Below are positions 1-6,713 of a stretch of DNA of 8,988 bases, piece after piece. Source of the DNA: JBDHRG01 sp039807445 (GTDB taxonomy: Bacteria; Pseudomonadota; Gammaproteobacteria; Competibacterales; Competibacteraceae); assembly GCA_039807445.1 (NCBI GenBank), contig JBDHRG010000153.1:1-8988 (forward strand). The letters are read 5' to 3'. Positions within the stretch are counted from its first letter, which is position 1. Each line of letters opens with the position of its first letter. The translations under genes and the position numbers were made by a program. The notes beneath the pieces were generated by a model. The model had not been told where the DNA came from and ran no database searches. It saw only the letters and a list, made by a program, of their open reading frames with translations.

Positions 1-1
1 C

Positions 2-316
2 CGCAACCTGAAGCGCAACCGCTGCCTGGCGAAGTCGATCAGCGACGCCGGCTGGGCGGAGTTCCTGCGCCAGCTCGAGTACAAGGCACGCTGGTACGGG
101 CGCACGCTGATCGGCATCGACCGCTGGTTCCCGTCCAGCAAACGCTGTTCGGACTGCGGGTATACGCTCTCGAAGCTGCCGTTGAGCGTGCGCGCGTGGA
201 CCTGCCCCGAATGCGGCAGCCAACACGACCGCGACGTGAACGCGGCACGCAACATCTTGGCCGCCGGGCTGGCGGTGTCAGTCTGTGGAGAGACTGTCAG
301 TCCTGTGTCTCGGTGA
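2..316 (+). CDS. tnpB: TnpB/OrfB RNA-guided nuclease, C-terminal 104 residues (5' partial)
   Basis: This is the C-terminal end of the transposon-encoded RNA-guided DNA nuclease TnpB (IS605 OrfB, ancestor of Cas12). The reading frame enters from the left edge. Visible residues, counted from the first codon in the window: the pre-zinc helix RNLKRN...LRQLEYKA (1-29), then IDRWFPSSKRCSDCG with Cys49 and Cys52, the second zinc-ribbon pair CPECG with Cys68 and Cys71, and HDRDVNAARNIL (75-86) containing the last RuvC aspartate (Asp78). The earlier RuvC Asp and Glu lie outside the window, so activity cannot be judged. The end GLAVSVCGE...SR followed by TGA looks like a natural terminus. The 3' end of the gene overlaps the predicted guide-RNA scaffold, as is usual for the family. 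The gene is too short here to appear as a complete ORF, but the motif match is unambiguous. Confidence 0.9.
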   Translation, partial: RNLKRNRCLAKSISDAGWAEFLRQLEYKARWYGRTLIGIDRWFPSSKRCSDCGYTLSKLPLSVRAWTCPECGSQHDRDVNAARNILAAGLAVSVCGETVSPVSR

Positions 317-419
317 GGCATGGGCAGGGCTCGGTGAAGCAGAAAGGTCCTGGTCGCAAGGCCGGGAATCCCCTCCCTTCAGGGAGGGGAGGAAGTCAAG
401 CGCGGGCTGAACCGCACCG
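240..419 (+). ncRNA. Putative omega RNA (reRNA) of TnpB: 3' scaffold plus guide
   Basis: TnpB is guided by an RNA made from the 3' end of its own gene and the element's right end, with the guide copied from flanking DNA. Four hairpins are visible in order: 261-265/271-275 (CCGCC/GGCGG); 279-284/291-296 (CAGTCT/AGACTG, perfect); 348-355/360-367 (8 bp including two G-U pairs, closed by a GCAA GNRA tetraloop); and 369-377/382-390 (9 bp, perfect, loop TTCA). The last two are separated by one base. The G-U pairs form only in RNA read from the + strand, which matches tnpB orientation. After the tail GGAAGTCAA (391-399) the next roughly 20 nt (400-419) would be the guide. The 5' end is arbitrary and the RNA is inferred from structure and family knowledge. 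Confidence 0.55.
369..390 (+). repeat. Perfect inverted repeat at the IS right end
   Basis: TCCCCTCCC (369-377) pairs with GGGAGGGGA (382-390) around the loop TTCA (378-381), a 9-bp stem with no mismatch. It is followed by GGAAGTCAA rather than a T-run, so it is better read as the subterminal hairpin of an IS200/IS605 right end (recognised as single-stranded DNA by TnpA and forming part of the omega RNA) than as a rho-independent terminator. Confidence 0.75.
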
Positions 420-475
420 CGCCGCTCAAGTTCGATCACCCCGGGCTCGGCACCACGGCGACGCGCGACGGCGCC

Positions 476-1735
476 GTGCTGCTGATCCAGAACGACATCG
501 GCACCACCGACGCGCACGTGCTGGTGGTGCGGGTCGAGGCGTCGGCGGTCAGCGTCACCTACACCGACGTGCACCTGCCGCGCCTGCGCTTCTTCCAGGG
601 GCTGTTCCGGCGCTGGCCGGTCGCCTGGAGCGAGCCCGGCACGCGGCGCGCGCACGAGCTCGCCGAGGGCGAGGACTTCTACCTGACCACCGGCGTGTTC
701 GCGAGTGCCGAGGCGGCGGCGCTGGAGGCGTTCCTCGACTGGCTCGGTTCGCGCATCGTCTTCTTGATCGACTGGAACAAGGCGCGCAAGCGCCTGTGCC
801 GTTTCGTGTCCAAGCGCGAGGCGATCGCGCTGCTCGACTGGGCGGCCGAGCAGGACATCGGCCATCGCGGCTGGCTGGCGCTCGGCGGCGAGCAGTTGAT
901 CTTCGAGGCGATGGAGGCGGCTTCGAGCGCGCCGCCGCGCTACGGCGAGTCGCTGGCCGACGTGGTCGGCGAGGAGCGCGCGGTCGACTTCCTGAAGTTC
1001 GTGCTCGGCAGCTGCGCGCAGGCGCTGGCCGAGGGCGGGGCCGGCGGCGTGCCGGACCGCCTGCGGGCCGAACTGGTCAACCTGTTCCGCTCGAACACCG
1101 ACCGTATCCTCGACCTGCTCTCGGCCCATGCCGGGCTGATCGGCGACCTCGCCGGGCTGGTCCAGACGGCGATCCTGCGGCTCGACACCCCCGCGGTGAT
1201 CGTCGCGCTCGCCGAGCGCAGCAAGCGCTGGGAGAGCGACGCCGACCGGCTGGTCGAGCGGGCACGGGCACTGGTGGCCCGTACCACCGGCACCGCCGCC
1301 TTCCGCGCCGTCGCCGAGGCGGCCGACGATGCCGCCGATGCGCTGGAGGAGGGCGTGTTCCTGCTGACGCTGCTCCCCGACCCGGCTGCCGCCACGGCGG
1401 TGAAGCCGAGCCTCGGCCGCCTCGCTGCGCTGCTCGCCGACGGCAGCCGGGAGCTGGTGAAGGCCTTCGAGATCGCGCCCCACGTGCACCGGGGCGCGGT
1501 GCGCGAGGATGTCGCCGACTTTCTCGCGGCGATCGAGTGCGTGCGCACGATCGAACACCATACCGACCGCCTCGAGCGCGAGGCGATCGCTGCGCTGATC
1601 GGCGCCGCGGTCGACCCGCGGGCGCTGTTCGTGCTCGCGCGGGTGGCGCAGGCGCTCGAGGGCGCCGCCGACGCGTTGCAGCACGCCGCGCTGCTGCTGC
1701 GCGATCATGTCCTCGGCGACGGGTTCGGGAGCTGA
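476..1735 (+). pseudogene. PhoU/DUF47-like helical protein, 5' end lost to IS insertion
   Basis: From the first usable start codon (GTG at 476) this encodes 419 residues. I do not recognise the N-terminal half (1-190), which has a beta-rich start (DIGTTDAHVLVVRVE, SVTYTDVHLPRL) and then mixed helices. Residues about 205-410 are helical and resemble PhoU/DUF47 phosphate-transport regulators, with repeated ExxD or ExxxD metal-type motifs: ESDAD (253-257), EAADD (281-285), EHHTD (360-364) and EGAAD (395-399). The same frame is open and coding-like (high GC3) upstream from 401, the IS boundary, with no ATG, GTG or TTG between 338 and 476 and no Shine-Dalgarno before 476. The true start therefore probably lay upstream and was cut off by the element. 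If GTG 476 is used, a shortened protein could still be made. The next gene starts 3 nt after the stop, so they form one operon. The PhoU-like assignment is moderately sure; the role is unknown. Confidence 0.65.
1727..1731 (+). promoter_or_regulatory. Shine-Dalgarno of the PPDK-like gene
   Basis: GGGAG lies 7 nt before the ATG at 1739, inside the last codons of the upstream gene. It supports this start and suggests coupled translation of the two genes. Confidence 0.6.
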
Positions 1736-1738
1736 GCG

Positions 1739-3346
1739 ATGGGCGCGACGATCGACCAGCGGGTGCTGCCGATCGAGGCGGGGATGCCGGAGCCCGACCC
1801 CGGGCTGCTGGCGCTGGTCGGCAGCAAGGCTTTCAACCTGATGCGCCTGGCGGCGATGGGGCTGCCGGTGCCGCCGGCCTTCGTGCTCTCCACCGGCTAC
1901 TGTCAGGCCTGGCTCGCCGCGGGCGGGCAGCTCGAAGGCTTGCGCGAGCGGCTCGCCAGCGCGATCCGGCGGCTCGAGCAGCTCACGGGCAGCGGCTTCG
2001 GCGACGCCCGCCGGCCGCTGCTGGTTTCGGTGCGCTCGGGCGCGGCCGTCTCGATGCCGGGCATGCTCGAGACGCTGCTCGATGTCGGTCTCGGCGAGCG
2101 CACCGTGTCCGGCCTGCTGCGCCTGACCGGCAACCCGCGGCTGGTGTGGGATTCCTTGCGCCGACTGGTCGAGATGCACGGCGAGGTCATCGCCGGGGTA
2201 GCGCCTGCGCTGTTCGAGGCGGCGCTGCACGCGTGCCTGCGCGAGCACCGCACCACGACGACGGCGGAACTGCACTCGCTCGGGCTGCGGGAGCTGGCTC
2301 AGGCGATGCTGCACGTGCACGCGGCGAACGGCGAACGTCCCTTCCCGCAGGATCCCCAGGCGCAGCTGCTCGATGCGGTCGAAGCGGTGTTCCGCTCCTG
2401 GGTCGGCCCGCGCGCCAGTGCCTACCGCCGTCTCAACGGCCTGGAGGCGCTGCCGGGTACCGCGGTGACGGTCCAGGCGATGGTGTTCGGCAACGCCGGC
2501 GTCACCTCGGGTTCGGGTGTGGCCTTCAGCCGCGATCCGGCCACCGGCGAGAACCGGCTGTACCTCGATTTCGCCTTCGACGCCCAGGGCGAGGATGTCG
2601 TGTCGGGGCGTCGCGAACCCGGCGACGCCGAGACGCTGGCGCAGGCCTTGCCCGAGGTGCACCGCGAGCTCGAGGCCCTGTGCCCGCGGCTCGAGCGCGC
2701 CTTCGGCGACGCGCAGGACCTCGAGTTCACGGTGCAGCAGGGGCGGCTGTGGCTGCTGCAGACGCGCACCGCCAAGCGCACGCCGTGGGCGGCGCTGCGC
2801 ATGGTGGTGGAGATGGCGGAAGCGGGGCTGATCGCGCCCGAAGAGGCCCGCCGCCGCGTGGCGGCGATCGATCCGGCGCGGCTCGTCCGCCGCCGGCTGG
2901 TGCAGGGTGGTGCGGTGGCGCTGGGCCGGGCCGTGTCCGCCAGCCCCGGGGTCGCCGCCGGGCCGATCGCGCTCGACGTCGAGGCCGCCGAGCGCCAGAC
3001 GCAGCGGGCGACGCCGGCCGTCCTCGTCCGTGAAGACCTCGGGACCGACGACATCGCCGGGCTGCACGCGGCCGCCGGCGTGCTCACCGCGCACGGCGGG
3101 CGCACCTCGCACGCCGCCGTGGTGGCGCGGCAGCTGGGCAAGGTCTGCCTGGTCGGCTGCGCGGCGCTGTCGATCGATCGCGAGCGGCGCTGCTGTCGCA
3201 TCGGCGATCACCGCGTGCACGAGGGCGATTGGCTCACGCTCGACGGCGACAGCGGCGCCGTGTACGAGGGCCGGCTCGACACCGTCGACCAGCGGAGCGG
3301 GGACTGGCTGGCGCGACTGTCGGCCCTCGAGCCGCTCAGGCCATGA
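1739..3346 (+). CDS. PPDK-like protein: ATP-grasp plus phosphohistidine domain, no PEP/pyruvate barrel
   Basis: The protein has 535 residues. Residues 1-350 match the nucleotide-binding (ATP-grasp) part of pyruvate,phosphate dikinase: LVGSKAFNLMRLAAMGLPVPP (26-46), VSVRSGAAVSMPGMLETLL (96-114), AYRRLNG...LPGTAVTVQAMVFGN (229-252), SGVAFSRDPATGE (259-271), DAQGEDVVSG (281-290) and LWLLQTR (337-343). Residues about 395-515 are the swivelling domain, with ASPGVAAG (401-408) and the phosphorylated histidine in GGRTSHAAVVAR (His458). It ends 20 residues after DGDSGAVYEG, so the roughly 350-residue PEP/pyruvate TIM barrel of full PPDK (about 870-900 residues) is missing. The next gene is convergent and no barrel sequence follows, so this is not a simple frameshift. 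It could take a phosphoryl group from ATP onto His458 and hand it to another acceptor or a separate subunit; the acceptor is unknown. The ATG has GGGAG (1727-1731) 7 nt upstream. The end overlaps fabI by 11 bp. Confidence 0.88.
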   Translation: MGATIDQRVLPIEAGMPEPDPGLLALVGSKAFNLMRLAAMGLPVPPAFVLSTGYCQAWLAAGGQLEGLRERLASAIRRLEQLTGSGFGDARRPLLVSVRSGAAVSMPGMLETLLDVGLGERTVSGLLRLTGNPRLVWDSLRRLVEMHGEVIAGVAPALFEAALHACLREHRTTTTAELHSLGLRELAQAMLHVHAANGERPFPQDPQAQLLDAVEAVFRSWVGPRASAYRRLNGLEALPGTAVTVQAMVFGNAGVTSGSGVAFSRDPATGENRLYLDFAFDAQGEDVVSGRREPGDAETLAQALPEVHRELEALCPRLERAFGDAQDLEFTVQQGRLWLLQTRTAKRTPWAALRMVVEMAEAGLIAPEEARRRVAAIDPARLVRRRLVQGGAVALGRAVSASPGVAAGPIALDVEAAERQTQRATPAVLVREDLGTDDIAGLHAAAGVLTAHGGRTSHAAVVARQLGKVCLVGCAALSIDRERRCCRIGDHRVHEGDWLTLDGDSGAVYEGRLDTVDQRSGDWLARLSALEPLRP

Positions 3347-4118
3347 TGTTGACGCCGCCGTCGACGTACAGGGTTTCGCCGGTGATGCGCCGGGCGTACG
3401 GCGTGGCCAGATAGGCGCAGGCGAAGCCCACGTCCATGATGTCGACCAGCTCGCCCACCGGGGCGCGCTGCACCGCCTCGTTGAGCAGCAGGTCGAAATC
3501 CTTCAGCCCCGAGGCCGCGCGGGTCTTCAGCGGCCCGGGCGAGACGGCGTGCACGCGGATCTTCCGCGACCCCAGCTCGTAGGCGAGGTAGCGGCACGCC
3601 GCCTCGAGCGCCGCCTTGACCGGCCCCATCACGTTGTAGCTGGGCACCACCTTCTGGGCGCCGTGATAGCTCATCGCGATCATGCAGCCGCCGGCGTCCA
3701 TCAGTGGCGCGGCGAGCCGGGCCATGCGGATGAACGAGTGCACCGAGACGTCCATCGCCGTGGCGAAGCCCTCGGCCGAGCAGTCGAGCAGCCCGCCCTG
3801 GAGGTCCGCCTTCGGGGCGAAGGCGATCGAGTGCACCAGGATGTCGAGGCCGCCCCAGTCGGCGCGGATGCGCTCGAACAGCGCCTCCAGCTCGCCGGGT
3901 CTGGAGGCGTCGAGGGGCATCACGATGGGCGCCTCGAGCGCCGCCGCCAGCGGTTCGACGTGGGGGCGGGCCCTGTCGTTGAGGTAGGTGATCGCCAGCT
4001 CCGCGCCCAGCTCGCGGAAGGCTCGGGCGCAACCGTAGGCGATCGAATGCTCGTTGGCGATGCCGACCACCAGGGCTTTCCTGCCCTCGAGCACGGGGTG
4101 GCGGATGTCGACGCTCAT
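3336..4118 (-). CDS. fabI: FabI-type enoyl-[acyl-carrier-protein] reductase (NADH-type SDR)
   Basis: This 260-residue protein has the normal length of FabI, a cytosolic short-chain dehydrogenase that reduces trans-2-enoyl thioesters with NAD(P)H. It shows the FabI version of the nucleotide loop, GRKALVVGIANEHSIAYG (12-29), LDAS at 69-72, VHSIAFAPK (95-103), and the active-site pattern Tyr151, Tyr161 and Lys168 in SYHG...SYNVMGPVK. These sit exactly five residues later than Tyr146, Tyr156 and Lys163 of E. coli FabI. SPGPLKTRAASGLKDF (193-208) and ETLYVDGGVNIM (248-259) complete the match. The start is fixed by AAGGAG (4127-4132) 8 nt upstream and by an ATGA overlap with the ackA stop. The frame runs open further into ackA, but that extension is only a shadow. 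As the last gene of an acyl-CoA/PHA-type operon it may be a paralogue acting on enoyl-CoA rather than the housekeeping fatty-acid enzyme; that is inference. Confidence 0.92.
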   Translation of the reverse strand: MSVDIRHPVLEGRKALVVGIANEHSIAYGCARAFRELGAELAITYLNDRARPHVEPLAAALEAPIVMPLDASRPGELEALFERIRADWGGLDILVHSIAFAPKADLQGGLLDCSAEGFATAMDVSVHSFIRMARLAAPLMDAGGCMIAMSYHGAQKVVPSYNVMGPVKAALEAACRYLAYELGSRKIRVHAVSPGPLKTRAASGLKDFDLLLNEAVQRAPVGELVDIMDVGFACAYLATPYARRITGETLYVDGGVNIMA

Positions 4119-5314
4119 GCCGGATTCTCCTTCGCTGAAAGCAGCAGCCGCGCGGTATGGCGCGCGATCATCAGTTCTTCGTCGGTGGGGATGACCCAGG
4201 CGCGCACACGGCTGCCCGGGGCGCTGATGCACGGGCCGCCGGCGGCATTGGCGTCCTCGTCCGGCTCGAGGCCGAGCCACGCGGCGCCTTCGCAGACGCG
4301 GCGGCGGATCTCGGCGGCGTTCTCGCCGATGCCGGCGGTGAACACGAGGGCATCGAGGCCGCCCAGCGCGGCGGCCAGCGATCCCAGCTCGCGGCCGATG
4401 CGGTACACGAACAGATCGACGGCACACTGCGCGCGCGGATCACTGCTCGCCAGCAGCGTGCGCATGTCGCTGGAGAGGCCCGAGACGCCGAGCAGCCCCG
4501 ACTGGCTGTAGATCAGCTTTTCGATGGCGCGGGCATCCATGCCGCGCTGGTCGATCAGGTAGAGGATCACGCCCGGGTCGAGGGCGCCGCAGCGGGTGCC
4601 CATCGGCAGCCCGTCCACCGCGGTGAAGCCCATGCTGCTGGCCACCGCCCGGCCGTGCTCGAGCGCGCACATGCTGGCGCCGTTGCCGAGATGGAGCACC
4701 ACGGTCCGGCCCGCCGCCGCCTGCGGATCGATGCCGGGCAGCACCGAGGCGATGTATTCGTACGACAAGCCGTGGAAGCCGTAGCGGCGCACCCCGGCCT
4801 GGTGGAGTTCCTCCGGCAGCGCGAAGCGCTGGGCGAGCTCGGGGTGCGTGCGGTGGAAGGCGGTGTCGAAGCAGGCCACCTGCGGCAGCTCCGGTGCCCG
4901 CTCGAGCAGGAGCCGGATCGGGGCCAGGTTGTGCGGCTGGTGCAGCGGCGCGAGCGCAACGAAGCGCTCCAGCCCGGCGACCACGCCGGCGTCGACGCGC
5001 ACCGGCCGCGTGTACTCGAGCCCGCCGTGCACCACGCGGTGGCCGACCCCGATCGGGCGGTGATGCGCCAGCTCGCTGCGCAGGAAGCCGCGCAGGTGCT
5101 CGAGGGCGCCGTCGTGGCCGAGCCGCTCGCCCTCGACCCAGCGCCGCTCGGCGACGATCTCGCCGCGCGGGTCGCGGGCGACGAAGCGCGGCGCGGTATA
5201 GAGGCCCTCCATCTGCCCGCGCAGCGCGAGCTCGAGCCCGGCGCGCTGCTCGACGAACAGCGAGAACTTCAGGCTCGACGAGCCGGCATTCAGTACCAGG
5301 ATCGCATCGGCCAT
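4115..5314 (-). CDS. ackA: Acetate kinase
   Basis: The 399-residue product has the family's normal length (about 400). Acetate kinase moves the phosphoryl group between acetyl phosphate and ADP, making ATP and acetate, in the cytosol. Motifs are all present: LVLNAGSSSLKFSLF (6-20, with Asn9), GHRVVHGG with Arg93 (91-98), CFDTAFH with Asp150 (148-154), YGFHGLSYEYI with His181 (178-188), HLGNGASM (208-215), DGLPMGTRCGALDPG with Arg241 (234-248), FTAGIGENAAEIR (325-337) and the acidic pair 380-381 in PTDEELMIARHT. All known catalytic positions look intact. It begins 4 nt after the maoC-pta stop, behind GGAGG, and its TGA overlaps the fabI ATG. Preference for propionate or butyrate cannot be excluded, but the sequence is AckA-like. 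Its partner is the phosphotransacetylase domain encoded just upstream. Confidence 0.95.
   Translation of the reverse strand: MADAILVLNAGSSSLKFSLFVEQRAGLELALRGQMEGLYTAPRFVARDPRGEIVAERRWVEGERLGHDGALEHLRGFLRSELAHHRPIGVGHRVVHGGLEYTRPVRVDAGVVAGLERFVALAPLHQPHNLAPIRLLLERAPELPQVACFDTAFHRTHPELAQRFALPEELHQAGVRRYGFHGLSYEYIASVLPGIDPQAAAGRTVVLHLGNGASMCALEHGRAVASSMGFTAVDGLPMGTRCGALDPGVILYLIDQRGMDARAIEKLIYSQSGLLGVSGLSSDMRTLLASSDPRAQCAVDLFVYRIGRELGSLAAALGGLDALVFTAGIGENAAEIRRRVCEGAAWLGLEPDEDANAAGGPCISAPGSRVRAWVIPTDEELMIARHTARLLLSAKENPA
4127..4132 (-). promoter_or_regulatory. Shine-Dalgarno deciding the fabI start
   Basis: On the minus strand AAGGAG stands 8 nt before the ATG ending at 4116. It selects the 260-residue FabI over a longer open frame reaching into ackA. 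Confidence 0.75.
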
Positions 5315-5318
5315 GGCG

Positions 5319-6713
5319 CTAGCCTCCGCTCGGGCGGCGGCGGGCGTCGGCGACCAGCGCCATCACGGCGGTGGAGGCGAGCCGCGTGCGCACGCTGTCG
5401 GCGCGGCTGGTGAGCACGATCGGCACGCGCGTGCCGAGCACGATGCCGGCGCTGTCGGCGCCGGCGAGGTACTGGAGCTGCTTGGCGACCATGTTGCCCG
5501 CCTCGAGGTCCGGCACCAGCAGGATGTCGGCGCAGCCGGCCACCGGCGAGACGATGCCCTTGGTCTTCGCCGCCGCCTCGCTGATGGCGTTGTCGAAGGC
5601 GAGCGGGCCGTCGAGCACGCCGCCGCGGATCTGGCCGCGGTCGGCCATCTTGCACAGCATCGCCGCGTCCACCGTGGCCTGCATCTCCGGGTTCACGGTC
5701 TCCACCGCCGCGAGGATCGCCACCCGCGGCGTCGCGATCCCCAGCACCTGGGCCAGCTCGATGGCGTTCTGCGCGATGTCCGCCTTGCAGCGCGCGTCCG
5801 GGGCGATGTTGACGGCCGCGTCGGTGACCAGCAGCAGGCGCGGGTAGGTCGGCACGTCCATCACGAACACGTGGCTGATGCGCCGGGCCGTGCGCAGGCC
5901 GGTCGCCGAGGGCACGATCGCCCCCATCAGCTCGTCGGTGTGCAGCGAGCCCTTCATCAGCGCGTCCACTTCGCCGGCGCGGGCCAGGGCGACGGCCTTG
6001 TCGGCGGCCGCGTGGCTGTGCTCGACCGCGACGATGCGACAGCCGGCCAGATCCGCGCCGGCGGCCTCGGCCGTGGCGCGGATCTTCGCCTCGGGGCCGA
6101 CCAGCACCGGCTCGATCAGCCCGCGTCGGGCCGCCTCGAGGGGGCCGAGCAGCGAGTCGCGATCGCAGGGGTGGACCACGGCGCAGCGCACCGGCGCGAT
6201 GCCTTCGCACTGGCGCAGGATTCGGGCGAAGGCGTCGCTGCGGCGCAGCACCAGCTCGGGCGTGGCGACGTCGTTGTAGGCGATGCGCCGGGTCGGCGCG
6301 ACGACCGTGACCGTGCCGGTGATCAGGTCCTCGTCGCCGCGCCGGACGCGGCAGTCGAACACGACGCGGTGGCCGTCGGCCCGCTTCTCGCGCGCGGTGA
6401 CGGTCCCGGTCAGCTCGTCGCCGGCGCCGACCGAGCCGGCGAAGCGCAGGTCCTGGGCCACGACGGTGGTCCCCGGCCCGGGCATGCGGCGGCCGAGCAG
6501 GCCCGACAGCAGCGCCTCGGCACCGACGGCCTTGGCCGATACGCGCTCGTCGGCGGCGGGGCCACCGTCGAGGTGGAAGGCGTCGACGTCGCCCGACACC
6601 AGCGCGAGCGCCTCGACGTCGGTTTCGCTGAGTCGCCGCGTGACGCTGACGCTGGTGCCGACGATGATCTCGTCGAAGGGGGTGTTGGTGTAGCTCGTCG
6701 TTTCGCCGCTCAT
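5319..6713 (-). CDS. Bifunctional MaoC-type enoyl-CoA hydratase / phosphate acetyl(butyryl)transferase
   Basis: This 464-residue protein is a two-domain fusion. Residues about 12-140 form a MaoC hot-dog domain with the hydratase pattern SGDVDAFHLDGG (40-51), where Asp42 and His47 have the D-x4-H spacing of the PhaJ/MaoC active site. Residues about 155-455 are a phosphate acetyl/butyryltransferase: DALMKGSLHTDELMGAI (250-266), SHVFVMDVP (280-288), VTDAAVNIAPD (296-306), DGPLAFDNAIS (368-378), VPDLEAGNMVAKQL (400-413) and LTSRADS (434-440). The likely jobs are enoyl-CoA to 3-hydroxyacyl-CoA, and acyl-CoA plus phosphate to acyl phosphate, feeding the acetate kinase 4 nt downstream. The start overlaps the previous stop as ATGA and has AAGGGA 8 nt upstream. 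The frame stays open far into the upstream gene, but only this start agrees with the family. The fusion is known in other proteobacteria; acyl chain length is not visible. Confidence 0.92.
   Translation of the reverse strand: MSGETTSYTNTPFDEIIVGTSVSVTRRLSETDVEALALVSGDVDAFHLDGGPAADERVSAKAVGAEALLSGLLGRRMPGPGTTVVAQDLRFAGSVGAGDELTGTVTAREKRADGHRVVFDCRVRRGDEDLITGTVTVVAPTRRIAYNDVATPELVLRRSDAFARILRQCEGIAPVRCAVVHPCDRDSLLGPLEAARRGLIEPVLVGPEAKIRATAEAAGADLAGCRIVAVEHSHAAADKAVALARAGEVDALMKGSLHTDELMGAIVPSATGLRTARRISHVFVMDVPTYPRLLLVTDAAVNIAPDARCKADIAQNAIELAQVLGIATPRVAILAAVETVNPEMQATVDAAMLCKMADRGQIRGGVLDGPLAFDNAISEAAAKTKGIVSPVAGCADILLVPDLEAGNMVAKQLQYLAGADSAGIVLGTRVPIVLTSRADSVRTRLASTAVMALVADARRRPSGG
5323..5327 (-). 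promoter_or_regulatory. Shine-Dalgarno of ackA
   Basis: GGAGG on the minus strand lies 8 nt before the ackA ATG and spans the end of the maoC-pta gene. It supports the 399-residue start. Confidence 0.75.

Larger units (their letters stand above)
1..399 (+). mobile_element. IS200/IS605-superfamily (IS1341-type) element, right-hand part
   Basis: This is the 3' part of a TnpB-carrying insertion element; its left end lies before the window. It contains the end of tnpB (stop at 314-316) and about 80 nt of structured non-coding right end. The right end finishes with a perfect hairpin at 369-390 followed by GGAAGTCAA (391-399), an arrangement typical of IS1341-type right ends. These elements have no terminal inverted repeats and make no target duplication, so the boundary near 399/400 is placed from the hairpin plus tail and from where host-like coding sequence resumes. 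No tnpA is visible, so autonomy cannot be judged. The exact boundary is uncertain by a few bases. Confidence 0.8.

Noticed and set aside
369..390. Rho-independent terminator after tnpB
   Set aside because: The stem is strong but is followed by GGAAGTCAA, not a T-run; it fits the subterminal hairpin of the IS right end.
317..475. Promoter for the PhoU-like/PPDK-like operon in the gap after tnpB
   Set aside because: No convincing -35/-10 pair could be seen in this GC-rich stretch; the region is better explained as IS right end plus remaining coding sequence.
196..3033. A 945-codon + strand open frame over the first part of the window
   Set aside because: It is Arg/Ala/Gly/Pro-rich with no domain pattern, and overlaps recognisable genes in another frame. 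Long empty frames are expected at this GC content.
278..3220. A 980-codon minus-strand open frame antisense to the PhoU-like and PPDK-like genes
   Set aside because: No recognisable motif; low-complexity composition of His, Arg and Gln typical of the complement of a GC-rich gene. The + strand frames carry conserved family motifs.
4119..4427. N-terminal extension of FabI into ackA
   Set aside because: The extension is Arg-rich shadow sequence; AAGGAG and the ATGA overlap fix the start at 4118.
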